Positions 1 to 9,181 are shown, numbered from the stretch's first letter. The stretch: DNA of 64,000 nt from Pseudomonas viridiflava (GCA_900596015.1 UVIF01000001.1:328513-392512); one strand, 5' to 3'. A program made the numbers and translations. Notes: a model not told the origin generated them from the letters alone.

Positions 1-1
1 C

Positions 2-289
2 GATGGCACCAGTCCGATCGAGGTGCGGGTCGCGGCCGCTCAAGGCGCGGTTGAAATCACCGTGCACAATCAGGGCAAAGCGATCGACGAAGCCCAGTTG
101 AGCTCGATCTTCTCGCCTATGACACGGGGCTCGGAGGCAGGCCGCGAAGTCCGCAGCGTGGGCCTTGGCCTGTTCATCGTCAGCGAGATTGCCAAGGCCC
201 ACGGCGGTATCGTCGAGGTAGTGTCCAGCGCTCAAGCCGGCACCACCTTCACCACCCGGTTTCCCGCCTACGCGTCGGCCGGGCACTGA
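2..289 (+). CDS. Sensor histidine kinase, C-terminal fragment (5' end outside window)
   Basis: The reading frame is open from the first bases of the window, so this is the 3' end of a longer gene; a GTG at 23 is in frame but is not the real start. The roughly 95 visible residues form the end of a GHKL ATPase domain: a VHNQGKAI segment (the D-x-G-x-G/G1-like region in a diverged form), an IFSPMTRG F-box-like stretch, and a GLGLFIVSEIAKAHGG G2 box that closes over ATP. The protein ends soon after, so no receiver domain follows. Histidine kinases of this type phosphorylate a conserved histidine and pass the phosphate to a response regulator. Sensor domain and partner are outside the window. It converges on the next gene with only 16 bases between. 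Confidence 0.85.
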   Translation, partial: DGTSPIEVRVAAAQGAVEITVHNQGKAIDEAQLSSIFSPMTRGSEAGREVRSVGLGLFIVSEIAKAHGGIVEVVSSAQAGTTFTTRFPAYASAGH

Positions 290-305
290 GCCCGGGCCGG
301 AGGAT

Positions 306-1433
306 TCAGCGTGGTTCGTGAATCGGGCAGCCGTTGTGCTGGGCGCGAAAGCCTGCGGACATTTCATAGGTCGGCTTGCGCACGCGCATGACGCCACCCA
401 GAGGACGGTGCGCAGCCAGACCGTGCCAGGGGCTGAATGACATCTGCTCGTTGATGGTCTGAATAGCCTCTTCGCTCCAGGCCGCCTGCGCCGGCACTTC
501 GATACGCGCCACGGTGACGTAGGGGCTCAGTTCTTCGGACCAGACTTTCGAAGCGTCCTCGATCGGCATTTCGTCGAGATCGGTAGCCAGTTGGATACGC
601 ACTTCCCACGTACCCCCATGGCTTGCAAAATAATGACTGACCGCTTCACGCAGGCCGTCCGGCTTATCGTCCAGGTCGACAGGTTGATCCGTCAACTCGG
701 TCAGCGTCGGTGCTACCGGCACCACCGCCAGCTTGGCGTAATGCTCGCCATACAGAAACGGCACCACACTGTAGAAGGTTTCACCGAGCACATGGGTCAG
801 CGGATGCCCACCCATGCTCTTCAGCGTGCCGCTCTCGCCGCCCATGGTTTCGATCACCGACTCCACACCGCGCAGAAGCGCCGAAAAGGCTTTCTTCAGG
901 CCCGGACCTTTGTCGGTGGTCTTGGCCAGCAGCTTGAGATTCTTCAGGAAAGCCTTGGGCGTGGCTGCCGTGAACGCCTTGGCGTTCTGCATCACGAAAT
1001 CCTGGGTGACGTCCCCCTCGCTGCCCGGCAAACGCGCACCCTTTACCCCAACGATCTTCAAGCCAAGGCCCCGTGGGGTCGAAACCTTGTCGTCCAGCAG
1101 ATCACCGGGATTGGTGGAAAAACGCATTACCACGGGCAACCTTCCAGGGGTGGCAAAAGCCCCCTGCGCCAACGGCGCAGGAAGGCCATCGAGCACCGTG
1201 ATGTGCCCGCGTACCAACCCATGAGCCTTGGCATGCACGCCACGCAACGCGTGGCCGCCATCTTCGAACGTGGTGTCCAGAATGCTGCGCATCACTTCCG
1301 TCAGCTCTCGGCTGGTGTCTTCCTCGTCGTCGGGCACCTGCTCGAATGAGGGCTGAAACACAAGTGGAGTGACGGTCAGTCGATTGTCTGGCAATTGACT
1401 GTCTGGATATTGAGTGTCTGAAGAATGGCTCAT
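306..1433 (-). CDS. Catalase-family heme protein (SrpA/y4iL-like)
   Basis: This 375-residue protein matches the compact catalase-like family rather than a full-length KatA/KatE (about 480-750 residues). Visible family marks are GVHAKAHG (distal His region), VVMRFST and DFVMQNAKAF (the Asn region of the catalase core). I do not see the usual R-x-x-x-Y heme-ligand motif near the C terminus, so heme binding and peroxide turnover are uncertain. There is no signal peptide, so a cytoplasmic place is likely. I chose ATG 1433 over GTG 1439 because a GAGG sequence lies 7 bases upstream of it. An esterase lipoprotein gene lies 42-48 bases upstream on the same strand and may be co-transcribed. The role may be peroxide or hydroperoxide detoxification; this is inferred from the family only. 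Confidence 0.8.
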   Translation of the reverse strand: MSHSSDTQYPDSQLPDNRLTVTPLVFQPSFEQVPDDEEDTSRELTEVMRSILDTTFEDGGHALRGVHAKAHGLVRGHITVLDGLPAPLAQGAFATPGRLPVVMRFSTNPGDLLDDKVSTPRGLGLKIVGVKGARLPGSEGDVTQDFVMQNAKAFTAATPKAFLKNLKLLAKTTDKGPGLKKAFSALLRGVESVIETMGGESGTLKSMGGHPLTHVLGETFYSVVPFLYGEHYAKLAVVPVAPTLTELTDQPVDLDDKPDGLREAVSHYFASHGGTWEVRIQLATDLDEMPIEDASKVWSEELSPYVTVARIEVPAQAAWSEEAIQTINEQMSFSPWHGLAAHRPLGGVMRVRKPTYEMSAGFRAQHNGCPIHEPR

Positions 1434-1481
1434 GTACACACCTCGGCTCGGTTCAGGTCTTTATCACGGTGGATGTTCTTG

Positions 1482-2579
1482 TTATTTGGCCAGGTCGGCT
1501 TTCAGACGCTCACCGGCATAGGCCTGCGCTTCTTCGGCTTTTTTCACCACGGCTGCGGTGCCGAAGAATTCGTGGGTCACGCCTGGATAGACTTTGCGCT
1601 CGACGCTGACACCTGCAGTACGCAGCGCCTGTTCCAGCTGGGCACCATCGTCACGCAGTGGGTCGATTTCGGCGTTGATCACGGTGACCGGTGGCAGGCC
1701 TTTGAGGTCGGCATGCACCAGGTCGATACGTGGATCCTTGGCGTCGGCCGGACCTTTGGTCACGTTGTCGATGAACCACAGCATCATCGGGCGGTTGAGC
1801 GGCATGGCGTCGGCGTATTTGCGATAGGACTCGGTTTCGGTGTTGGACTGAGCGACCGGATACACCGACAGCACGTGCTTGGGCGCGGTCAACCCGGCCT
1901 TGTGTGCGGCCACAGCGGTTGCCACGGCGAGGTTGCCGCCAGCGCTTTCACCGGCCAGCGCCAGGCGCTTCGCGTCACCGTTGACGGAGGCGGCGTTCTT
2001 GCTCAACCAGCGATAGGCAGCCAGTGCATCTTCATGAGCTGCAGGAAACTTGTTTTCGGGCGCGCGGCGGTAGTCCACGGAGACGACCACGGCATTGGCT
2101 TGCTTGGAGATCCCGCGAGCGCCGCCGTCATACACTTTGCGATCGGCAAATACCCAACCACCGCCGTGGAAATACAGGACCACCGGGAACGGGCCGGTGC
2201 CTTCAGGCGTGTAGACGGTTGCTGGCAACGCGCCTGCGGCGCCGGGCACGGTGATGTCGCGGGTGGTAACGCCGGGGACCAGTGCAGTCGGAGTGCTATC
2301 GCGTTTCTCATCGGCGAGCACGCCTTTCACGGCGTCGGCAATGGTAGGTTGCTGCCGTGCCTCGACTGCCGTGATCTTCTCCACGGCCTTGGCATCGAAG
2401 CTGGCGAATTTGTTCAGAACGGTCTGCATGTCCGAATCGGTGCGGAACATGCTCTTGGTGCCGCTTACGGCGAGTTCGGAAACCGAGCGTTTTTCCGGAT
2501 CGCGAGCGCAACCGCTCAATGCCATTGCCACGCCGGCGGCGCACAGCGCCACCATCCATTTGCGGTCAGTCTTGATCAT
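1482..2579 (-). CDS. Alpha/beta hydrolase lipoprotein (HSL-type esterase)
   Basis: This 365-residue protein opens with a short charged stretch, a hydrophobic run and a lipobox ending LSGC (Cys about residue 24), so it should be lipidated and held in the periplasm or outer membrane. The enzyme part is a hormone-sensitive-lipase-type alpha/beta hydrolase. It has an oxyanion HGGGW motif, the nucleophile elbow GESAGG, a later Asp in EIDPLRDDG and the catalytic His in GVTHEFFG, so the whole triad is present. Such enzymes cleave short- to medium-chain esters. The roughly 80 residues after the lipobox that precede the hydrolase fold are of unknown role. It probably forms a two-gene unit with the catalase-family gene downstream. 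Confidence 0.87.
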   Translation of the reverse strand: MIKTDRKWMVALCAAGVAMALSGCARDPEKRSVSELAVSGTKSMFRTDSDMQTVLNKFASFDAKAVEKITAVEARQQPTIADAVKGVLADEKRDSTPTALVPGVTTRDITVPGAAGALPATVYTPEGTGPFPVVLYFHGGGWVFADRKVYDGGARGISKQANAVVVSVDYRRAPENKFPAAHEDALAAYRWLSKNAASVNGDAKRLALAGESAGGNLAVATAVAAHKAGLTAPKHVLSVYPVAQSNTETESYRKYADAMPLNRPMMLWFIDNVTKGPADAKDPRIDLVHADLKGLPPVTVINAEIDPLRDDGAQLEQALRTAGVSVERKVYPGVTHEFFGTAAVVKKAEEAQAYAGERLKADLAK

Positions 2580-2738
2580 TGTTATTGCCTCGCACGAGAG
2601 TGGGAACGTTACAGAATATCAGGCCGCTGATAGCAACTTGATGTTCCAAAATTCCCGACTCGCGCCAGACGAACGGTTAATCCACTAAATACCGCGACCC
2701 CTGTTGATACTCCCAGGGATCACTCTGCACAGCTTCCC

Positions 2739-2824
2739 GTAGGAGCGGCCAGTGGCCGCGAACCAGACACCACGGTCCACCAGACAATCCGCGAGGCCCT
2801 TTTCGCGCCCACAGACCGCTCCCA
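2739..2824. repeat. Inverted pair of REP-type palindromic elements
   Basis: The first unit (2739-2762) reads GTAGGAGCGGCCAGTGGCC and on to GCGAA. A diverged reverse-oriented unit (about 2800-2824) begins TTCGCGCCCACAG and ends CCGCTCCCAC. Both resemble the Pseudomonas REP consensus (GTAGGAGCGG...CCGCGA). The pair sits in the 255-base gap between the esterase and the carboxynorspermidine dehydrogenase gene. Nothing else is visible in this gap. Confidence 0.7.
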
Positions 2825-2843
2825 CGTCAGCATTTACAGCGGA

Positions 2844-4088
2844 TTACACACTGGCATCCCAGGCACGGTCGCCGGAGGCGTCCTTGATGCGCGTCGGCAG
2901 GCCCATGGCGTCGAGCGCCCTGAGGAACGGCTCGGCCGGCAGCTCTTCGACGTTGGCCATGCGCTGCACGTCCCATTCGCCGCGGGCGACCAACAGGGCA
3001 GCAGCCACGGGCGGCACACCCGCGGTGTAGGAAATACCCTGGCTGTCGGTTTCGGCGTAGGCGTCTTCGTGATCCGCAACGTTGTAGATGAACATTTCGT
3101 GCGGCTGGCCGTTGCGAGTGCCCTTGACCAGATCGCCAATGCAGGTCTTGCCCGTATAGCCCGGTGCCAGCGACGACGGATCCGGCAGGACTGCCTTGAC
3201 CACCTTTAGCGGTACCACCTGCAAGCCTTCGGCAGTCGTCACCGGCTGCTCGGACAGCAGGCCGAGATTCTTCAACACCGTGAACACGTTGATGTAGTGC
3301 TCGCCGAAACTCATCCAGAAGCGCACGTTGGGCACATCGAGATTCTTCGACAGCGAATGCACTTCGTCATGCCCGGTCAGGTACAGGTTCTGCGAACCCA
3401 CCACCGGCAGGTCATCGGTGCGCTTGACTTCGAACATGGTGTTGCTGGTCCACTGGCTGTTCTGCCAGCTCCAGACCTGCCCGGTGAACTCGCGGAAATT
3501 GATTTCCGGATCGAAATTGGTGGCGAAATATTTGCCATGGGAGCCGGCGTTGACGTCGAGGATGTCGATCGAGTCGATACGATCGAAATGCTGTTGCTGC
3601 GCCAGCGCGGCATAGGCATTGACCACGCCCGGATCGAAGCCCACACCCAGAATGGCAGTCACGTTTTTCTGCTGGCACTCTTCCAGGTGTTTCCACTCGT
3701 AGTTGCCATACCAGGGCGGCGTTTCGCAGACCTTGCCCGGTTCTTCGTGGATGGCGGTGTCCAGGTAGGCCACGCCGGTGTCGATGCAGGCACGCAGTAC
3801 CGACATGTTCAGAAAGGCGGAGCCGACGTTGATGACGATCTGCGATTCGGTTTCCACGATGAGCGCCTTGGTCGCCTCGACATCCAGCGCATCGAGCGCG
3901 AAAGCCTTGATGTCGGCGGGCTGCTTGAGGCTGCCCTTGGCCTTGACGCTGTCGATGATGGCCTGGCATTTGGAGATGTTGCGCGACGCGATGGCAATAC
4001 GACCAAGTTCATCGTTGTGCTGCGCGCACTTGTGGGCCACCACCTTGGCAACACCTCCTGCACCAATGATAAGAACGTTCTTCTTCAA
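2844..4088 (-). CDS. Carboxynorspermidine/carboxyspermidine dehydrogenase (saccharopine dehydrogenase family)
   Basis: This 414-residue enzyme begins with a Rossmann motif, IGAGGVAKVVAHKCAQ, that binds NADPH and carries the long saccharopine-dehydrogenase fold (substrate domain with GFDPGVVNAYA and GISYTAGVPP). The family condenses aspartate semialdehyde with putrescine or diaminopropane to give carboxyspermidine or carboxynorspermidine. The next enzyme, encoded directly upstream (4116-5213), removes the carboxyl group, so the pair makes spermidine by the alternative carboxy route. I chose the TTG at 4088 (reads MKKNVLII) because AGGAG lies 11 bases upstream. A GTG at 4097 would add three residues but leaves only 2 bases after the AGGAG. 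The gap to the decarboxylase gene is 27 bases. Confidence 0.9.
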   Translation of the reverse strand: MKKNVLIIGAGGVAKVVAHKCAQHNDELGRIAIASRNISKCQAIIDSVKAKGSLKQPADIKAFALDALDVEATKALIVETESQIVINVGSAFLNMSVLRACIDTGVAYLDTAIHEEPGKVCETPPWYGNYEWKHLEECQQKNVTAILGVGFDPGVVNAYAALAQQQHFDRIDSIDILDVNAGSHGKYFATNFDPEINFREFTGQVWSWQNSQWTSNTMFEVKRTDDLPVVGSQNLYLTGHDEVHSLSKNLDVPNVRFWMSFGEHYINVFTVLKNLGLLSEQPVTTAEGLQVVPLKVVKAVLPDPSSLAPGYTGKTCIGDLVKGTRNGQPHEMFIYNVADHEDAYAETDSQGISYTAGVPPVAAALLVARGEWDVQRMANVEELPAEPFLRALDAMGLPTRIKDASGDRAWDASV

Positions 4089-4115
4089 TTTATTCACTTC
4101 TCCTCGGCTGTCCGC

Positions 4116-5213
4116 TTACGAAAGGCTGGACAGGTAGTCTTCGAAACCAAACTCACGAACCACCTCGACTGTACCGTCGAGTTGTTTCACTACGATGGAC
4201 GGCATCTTCAAGCCGTTGAACCAGTTCTTCTTGACCATGGTGTAGCCCGCCGCATCGACGAACGACAGGCGATCACCGATGGCCAACGGACGCTCGAAGG
4301 GGTATTCGCCGAAAATATCCCCGGCCAGGCAGGATTTTCCGCACACCATGTAGGTGTGCTCGCCGCTGCTGGGCGCAAGCTTCGCATTGAGCCGGTAGAT
4401 CAGCAGGTCGAGCATGTGCGCTTCGATCGAGCTGTCGACCACGGCGAGGTGCTTGCCGTTGTAGAGGGTGTCGAGCACGGTGACTTCCAGCGAGGCACTG
4501 TTGGTGATCGCCGCCTCGCCAGGTTCCAGGTACACCTGCACGCCGTACTTCTGCGAAAAGGCCTTGAGCCGGGCGCAGAACTCGTCCAGTGCGTAGCCTT
4601 CGCCGGTGAAATGAATGCCGCCACCGAGGCTGACCCACTCGACCTTGTGCAGCAGGTGACCGAAGCGTTCTTCGATGGTCCCCAGCATCTGGTCGAACAG
4701 GGCGAAATCACCGTTCTCGCAGTTGTTGTGGAACATGAAGCCGGAGATCTGCTCGATCACGGTCTCGATCTTGGCCGGGTCCCATTCGCCCAGACGGCTG
4801 AACGGACGCGCGGGGTCGGCCAGCAGGTAGTCGGAACTGCTCACCTGCGGGTTGACCCGCAGGCCGCGGGTCTTGCCTTGGGACGCCTGGGCGAAACGCT
4901 GCAGTTGGCCGATCGAGTTGAAGATGATCTTGTCGCAGTTGGCGAGCATCTCCTCGATCTCGTCGTCGGCCCAGGCCACGCTGTAGGCGTGGGTTTCGCC
5001 GGCGAACTTCTGCCGACCCAGCTTGAGCTCGTACAGCGACGACGACGTGGTGCCGTCCATGTACTGCTCCATCAGATCGAACACCGACCAGGTGGCGAAG
5101 CACTTGAGCGCCAGCAACGCCTTGGCCCCGGAGTGTTCACGCACATAGGCGATCTTTTCCAGGTTGCCCAAGAGCTTCTGTTTGTCGATGAGGTAATACG
5201 GCGTATTGATCAT
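4116..5213 (-). CDS. nspC: Carboxynorspermidine decarboxylase
   Basis: This 365-residue enzyme is a PLP-dependent alanine-racemase-fold decarboxylase. The PLP lysine is K37 in ALLALKCFATW. The glycine-rich phosphate loop is SLGGGIHF, and the second-domain motif is VCGKSCLAGD with the catalytic Cys. It converts carboxynorspermidine or carboxyspermidine to norspermidine or spermidine. The open frame extends 50 codons further upstream, but MINTPYYLID at 5213 is the natural start: family members begin there, and the extension is basic, low-quality sequence. It is co-directional with the dehydrogenase gene 27 bases downstream, which gives the full two-step pathway. Confidence 0.92.
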   Translation of the reverse strand: MINTPYYLIDKQKLLGNLEKIAYVREHSGAKALLALKCFATWSVFDLMEQYMDGTTSSSLYELKLGRQKFAGETHAYSVAWADDEIEEMLANCDKIIFNSIGQLQRFAQASQGKTRGLRVNPQVSSSDYLLADPARPFSRLGEWDPAKIETVIEQISGFMFHNNCENGDFALFDQMLGTIEERFGHLLHKVEWVSLGGGIHFTGEGYALDEFCARLKAFSQKYGVQVYLEPGEAAITNSASLEVTVLDTLYNGKHLAVVDSSIEAHMLDLLIYRLNAKLAPSSGEHTYMVCGKSCLAGDIFGEYPFERPLAIGDRLSFVDAAGYTMVKKNWFNGLKMPSIVVKQLDGTVEVVREFGFEDYLSSLS

Positions 5214-5331
5214 TTCGAGGCCCCAGGCATGGCCAGCCAAAAAAAGGACCCGCATTGTGCCCGCAGTTACCCCAGACCGAAAGAGCAGCCGTCCAATTTC
5301 CAACCGCACCCACCGCCGACGCGGCTTGCGT

Positions 5332-6204
5332 TCAGCGAATCTTGCGGCGGGCCAGCAAGCCACCGACCAGGCCGGTCGCGCAGCCGATCAACAGGCCACC
5401 AACGTGCGCGCCATTGGCGATTTCGCCGAAGCCCAGCACGCTGACCAGCCCGCTCATGCACAGCGCCAGCCACACCAGCATCATCACCAGCACGCCGCGC
5501 GGCAGGCGGTAGATCGGATTGGGCGCAAGCCACTGGTACAGCCAGCAGTGCCCCAGCAAGCCATACAGCACCCCCGACAAACCGCCGAACAGACTGGGCC
5601 CGCTGACCAGGTACTGAACCACGTTGGAGACCAGGCTGAACGACAGGGTGAGGCCGATCAGATTGATGCGCCCCTGCAGCGCCTCGATGCGTCGCCCAAG
5701 CTCCCAATACCACAAGGCGTTCATCGCCAGATGCAGCAGGCCGAAATGAATCAGCATGGGGCTGAACAGCCGCCACCACTGGCCACCGGCCAAGGTATCG
5801 GCCAGGGGCGTGAAATAGATGTACTCACCGTTGACCTGAAAATCGAGAAAGGTCAGCCAGCGCAGGTTGCCCAGGTTCTCGCCCAGAAGCGTCAACCCCG
5901 CCACCACCAGACAAGCCAGCAGCACCAGGGCAGTGGCAGGGCTTGCCTTGAGCTGCTGGGCGAAACCCGGACCGCGCACCGGCGCATGCCGCGCCATCAA
6001 TTCAGGATCGACCTCGGCACTGCCGTCGGGGTAGCGCTGGTACAGCTCGCGAACATCCTGCGCCAGACGTTCATCGGGTACCCATAACACCTGACTGCCC
6101 TGCTCCTCGCTGACGCGATGGGGCACCTTCAGACGCCGCAGCAGACCCACGAAGCCACTCAAATCGGCGTTCAGCGGCAGACGCAATACAGCAATGGCAC
6201 TCAT
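5332..6204 (-). CDS. glpG: Rhomboid intramembrane serine protease GlpG
   Basis: The product has 290 residues. Residues 1-70 form the soluble N-terminal GlpG domain, followed by about six membrane segments. The active site is complete: nucleophile S210 in GGLSGVLYGL, general base H267 in NGAHVGG, and the oxyanion pair H158/N162 in LLHLAMN. It cleaves membrane-protein substrates within the inner membrane. The start ATG at 6204 shares one base with the stop of the metallophosphatase gene (TGATG), so translation is probably coupled. The 118-base gap to nspC shows no clear terminator. Confidence 0.95.
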   Translation of the reverse strand: MSAIAVLRLPLNADLSGFVGLLRRLKVPHRVSEEQGSQVLWVPDERLAQDVRELYQRYPDGSAEVDPELMARHAPVRGPGFAQQLKASPATALVLLACLVVAGLTLLGENLGNLRWLTFLDFQVNGEYIYFTPLADTLAGGQWWRLFSPMLIHFGLLHLAMNALWYWELGRRIEALQGRINLIGLTLSFSLVSNVVQYLVSGPSLFGGLSGVLYGLLGHCWLYQWLAPNPIYRLPRGVLVMMLVWLALCMSGLVSVLGFGEIANGAHVGGLLIGCATGLVGGLLARRKIR

Positions 6205-7172
6205 CAAAACGCCTCCGGGCGCTCGACATCGACCCACGCGAACTTGCGCGGATCGATGCGGGTTTCCTGATCCAGGCGGTACGCCACCAGTTTGCCGTAC
6301 AGCACCGCGCTGTAGTCCAGGCAGGCCAGGTTCGGGCGTATCGCCGCCGGTCGCCCACTGCGCCAGTAGTGACCGACGAACAGCAACGGCTCATCGACCC
6401 CGTAACGCAGCAGAGCGCTTTTCTGTTCCTGACTCAAGGGCGCGCAGGCCACGTCGTCAGGCAATGCATCGGGCTGGAATACCACGTCGCCATAGGTTTG
6501 CGGGTCGTCTTCCCAGAACTTGGTGCGAAAGAACGCGCGGCTCAGGCCATCGGCGCCCGTCAAGGTCAGGCCGTCGGGCAGGCGCATGTCAGTGCCGCGC
6601 AACAGTCGATCGAAGACCTGGCAGGCAAAACTGCCCTTGACCGCCGACGCCTGGAGAAAATGGGCGTCGATGCAACCATCCGGGTGCTGGCGGCGCAAAG
6701 GTTCGATCAGGCCGGCATCCCAGCACGCGTGCACCAGGCGAAAGCGCTCGGCATCGAGGAACAGCGGCAACTCGTAGAACCAGCCGAGGAAATCGTGCCA
6801 GTCACCGGGGTGGTGGGCGAACTGGTCCAGCGTCGCCTGGAGCAGACGCTCGTGCCGCGGCACGTGCTCACGCACGTACTGCTTGCCGCTGCCGGGCAAT
6901 GCCGGGGTGCTCCAGCCCAATGCATTGAACTCGTGATTGCCCATGATGCAACGCGCCTGATCGGCCTCGACCATGTCGTGGACGATGTGCAGCGCCTCGC
7001 GGATGCGCGGCCCGCGGTCAATGATGTCGCCAAGGAACAGCGCCTGGCGCGAGGCATGCCGCCATACGCCGCCCTGCTTGTGATAGCCCAGCCGGTCGAG
7101 CAGATGTTCGAGGGTATGCGCGCAGCCGTGCACATCGCCGATCAGGTCATAACTTCGCGCCGGGTCAAGCAT
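6204..7172 (-). CDS. PPP-type metallophosphoesterase
   Basis: This 322-residue protein carries the calcineurin-type metal-binding motifs in order: GDVHG (residues 12-16), GDIIDRG (48-54), GNHE (78-81) and a late FVGHYW. These ligate two metal ions. The family includes serine/threonine phosphatases, diadenosine tetraphosphatases (ApaH-like) and nucleotide phosphatases; the substrate here is unknown. I chose the start MLDPARSYD at 7172, which overlaps the nadK stop codon by one base (TGATG). Its own stop overlaps the glpG start in the same way. An upstream in-frame extension inside nadK is discarded. Confidence 0.88.
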   Translation of the reverse strand: MLDPARSYDLIGDVHGCAHTLEHLLDRLGYHKQGGVWRHASRQALFLGDIIDRGPRIREALHIVHDMVEADQARCIMGNHEFNALGWSTPALPGSGKQYVREHVPRHERLLQATLDQFAHHPGDWHDFLGWFYELPLFLDAERFRLVHACWDAGLIEPLRRQHPDGCIDAHFLQASAVKGSFACQVFDRLLRGTDMRLPDGLTLTGADGLSRAFFRTKFWEDDPQTYGDVVFQPDALPDDVACAPLSQEQKSALLRYGVDEPLLFVGHYWRSGRPAAIRPNLACLDYSAVLYGKLVAYRLDQETRIDPRKFAWVDVERPEAF

Positions 7173-8065
7173 CAATCGCCTCCGGTATTGCCGAGCCGGC
7201 TGCCCCAGCCGAGTTTGGTCCGGCACACTTCGTAGTAGTTGTGGTCCAGGGGGTGGATCAGGCGCAGTTTCTGCGATTTCTTGCGCACCGTGACGGTGTC
7301 GCCCGGGGCGCAGGTGAAATGGTTCTGGCCATCGCATGAAACCTGCGGGTAGATCTGCATGTTCTTTGAGACAACGATTTTCATCTCGCTGTTGCCATCG
7401 ACGACGATCGGCCGACCCGACAGGGTGTGCGGGTACATGGGTACGATCACGATGGCATCGAGCTTGGGATGCATGATCGGCCCGCCGGCCGACAGTGCGT
7501 AGGCGGTGGAGCCGGTCGGCGTGGCCAGGATCAGGCCGTCGGCCTTCTGGCTGCAGACGAACTGGCCGTCGATGTAGATTTCGAACTCGATCATGCGGGT
7601 CGATTTGCCGGGGTGCAGCACCACATCGTTGAGCGCGTCGCCCTGGCCGATGGCCTCGCCATGGCGACGAACTTCGGCCTCGAGCAGAAAGCGGTTTTCG
7701 ACCAGGTAGTGACCATCGAGTACCTCGGCCACCTTGACCTCGAGCTCGTCGGGGCGGATGTCGGTAAGAAACCCCAGGCTGCCGCGGTTGATGCCCAGCA
7801 CCGGCGTATTGTGTCGCGCCAGCGCCCGCGCTGCGCCCAGCAGGCTGCCGTCGCCGCCGACCACGATGACCAGGTCACAGACCTCGCCCAGCATCTTGCG
7901 CGATGACGTCTGCAGGTTGTGCCCCGGCAGCACTTCGGCGATGGTGTCCTCGAGAATGACATGCATGTGCCTGTCCAGCAGGAAGCGCTTGAGGCGGCGA
8001 ATGGTATCGAGCACCTGCGAGCTGCCGAGGCGGCCAATGATACCGATGTTGCGAAATTGCTCCAT
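7172..8065 (-). CDS. nadK: NAD kinase
   Basis: This 297-residue enzyme phosphorylates NAD to NADP with ATP. The GGDG motif is at residues 70-73. It is followed by [18 protein letters not shown] and the NAD-binding [15 protein letters not shown] stretch. The length is usual for bacterial NadK. The start [10 protein letters not shown] at 8065 is preceded by a purine-rich GAGCC and fits the family; the long open frame upstream is a shadow of the divergent gene. It is the first gene of the nadK - phosphatase - glpG chain. The 168-base gap to the divergent DUF1853 gene should hold promoters for both directions. Confidence 0.96.
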   Translation of the reverse strand: MEQFRNIGIIGRLGSSQVLDTIRRLKRFLLDRHMHVILEDTIAEVLPGHNLQTSSRKMLGEVCDLVIVVGGDGSLLGAARALARHNTPVLGINRGSLGFLTDIRPDELEVKVAEVLDGHYLVENRFLLEAEVRRHGEAIGQGDALNDVVLHPGKSTRMIEFEIYIDGQFVCSQKADGLILATPTGSTAYALSAGGPIMHPKLDAIVIVPMYPHTLSGRPIVVDGNSEMKIVVSKNMQIYPQVSCDGQNHFTCAPGDTVTVRKKSQKLRLIHPLDHNYYEVCRTKLGWGSRLGNTGGD

Positions 8066-8233
8066 GAGGCTCCTGCTTGGGTCTGGTCTGGCTATCGGGA
8101 TGCGCCAGGCACATTCCACAACGCTGTCGCGCAACCGTCGATTGCGGACACAAATACGGACCTGGATTATGGAGTAAAGCCGTTGCTGCACAAAACCCTT
8201 TCCGCCACCGCGCCATTGACCGGGATCGTCCCA

Positions 8234-9181
8234 ATGAATCCATTCGCCGCCCTCGCCGACTTTCCGCGCCGCCTGCGCCAGCCCCAGGTGCGCGACCTGG
8301 CGTGGGTCATCCTCGCCCCGCCCCTGCTGCACACAGCGCCCTGGCAGCAACGTCATCCACTGGCAGGCAGCACCTGGGCCGACCAGCCCGAGCACCTGCA
8401 GGCGTGGCTCAATGGCCTGGACAACGCCAGCCAACCGCTGCTCGACTGGCTGACGCAGGCCCCTACCCGGCGCCTGGGCCTGTACTACGAGCGCCTCTGG
8501 CAGTTCGCCCTGCAGCAGGCTCCCGGTATCGAGCCCCTGGCGGCCAACCTGCCGATCCGCCGTGACAAGCACACCCTGGGCGAGCTCGACATGGTGATCC
8601 GCGACCGCGATGGGGTGCATCATCTGGAACTGGCGATCAAGCTTTACCTGGGCCCGGTGGCCGCCGACGGGCGCGATGCTTTCCAGTGGCTGGGCCCCAA
8701 CAGCCAGGATCGGCTGGGTCGCAAGCTGACTCACCTGACCGAGCACCAGTTGCCCATCTCCACATCCAGCGAGGGTCGCGAGGCCATGCTGGCACTGGGC
8801 ATCGAGCAGTTCGACGCGCACCTGTGGCTCGGCGGCTACCTGTTCTACCCCTGGCCAGGCCAGGCCGATGCCCCCGAGCATGCCCACCCTGATCATCTGC
8901 GCGGACGCTGGGTGCATCAGCGCGATTGGCCGATTTTCGTCGAGCAACGCCCGGACGGGCGCTGGCAGCCGTTGCCGCGCGATGCCTGGCTGGCGCCGGC
9001 TCGCCTCGCCGCAGCGGACGCCTGGGCACCCGACCAGCTCAAGGCCTGGATGCAGCAACTGGACCCGCTCGCCGCGGCGCAGATGCTCGTGCGCCTGACC
9101 CACGACGACCACGGCGACTGGCAGGAAGCCGAACGGGTTTTCCTGGTCGCCGACGCCTGGCCGGCCCTGCCGGGCGTGTGA
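8234..9181 (+). CDS. DUF1853 family protein, possible PD-(D/E)XK nuclease fold
   Basis: This 315-residue protein is recognised as DUF1853. No function is established to my knowledge. The segment at residues 115-140 ([13 protein letters not shown], then [12 protein letters not shown]) has the look of a PD-(D/E)XK core: D119 on one strand, and E132 and K136 on the next, with E86 on an earlier helix. That fold is common to nucleases, but activity is not shown here. The start at ATG 8234 has a poor Shine-Dalgarno sequence. Longer in-frame starts would run into the nadK promoter region. It is divergent from nadK. Confidence 0.8.
   Translation: MNPFAALADFPRRLRQPQVRDLAWVILAPPLLHTAPWQQRHPLAGSTWADQPEHLQAWLNGLDNASQPLLDWLTQAPTRRLGLYYERLWQFALQQAPGIEPLAANLPIRRDKHTLGELDMVIRDRDGVHHLELAIKLYLGPVAADGRDAFQWLGPNSQDRLGRKLTHLTEHQLPISTSSEGREAMLALGIEQFDAHLWLGGYLFYPWPGQADAPEHAHPDHLRGRWVHQRDWPIFVEQRPDGRWQPLPRDAWLAPARLAAADAWAPDQLKAWMQQLDPLAAAQMLVRLTHDDHGDWQEAERVFLVADAWPALPGV

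Noticed and set aside
5214..5363. 50-codon N-terminal extension of the NspC frame
   Set aside because: Basic, low-quality sequence without a ribosome site; family members start at MINTPYYLID-like sequence.
3297..5444. A 715-codon plus-strand frame across both polyamine genes
   Set aside because: It spans two real minus-strand genes and their gap and has no recognisable domain.
7919..8233. Upstream extension of the DUF1853 frame
   Set aside because: It overlaps the nadK start antisense and lacks family-like sequence; ATG 8234 fits better.
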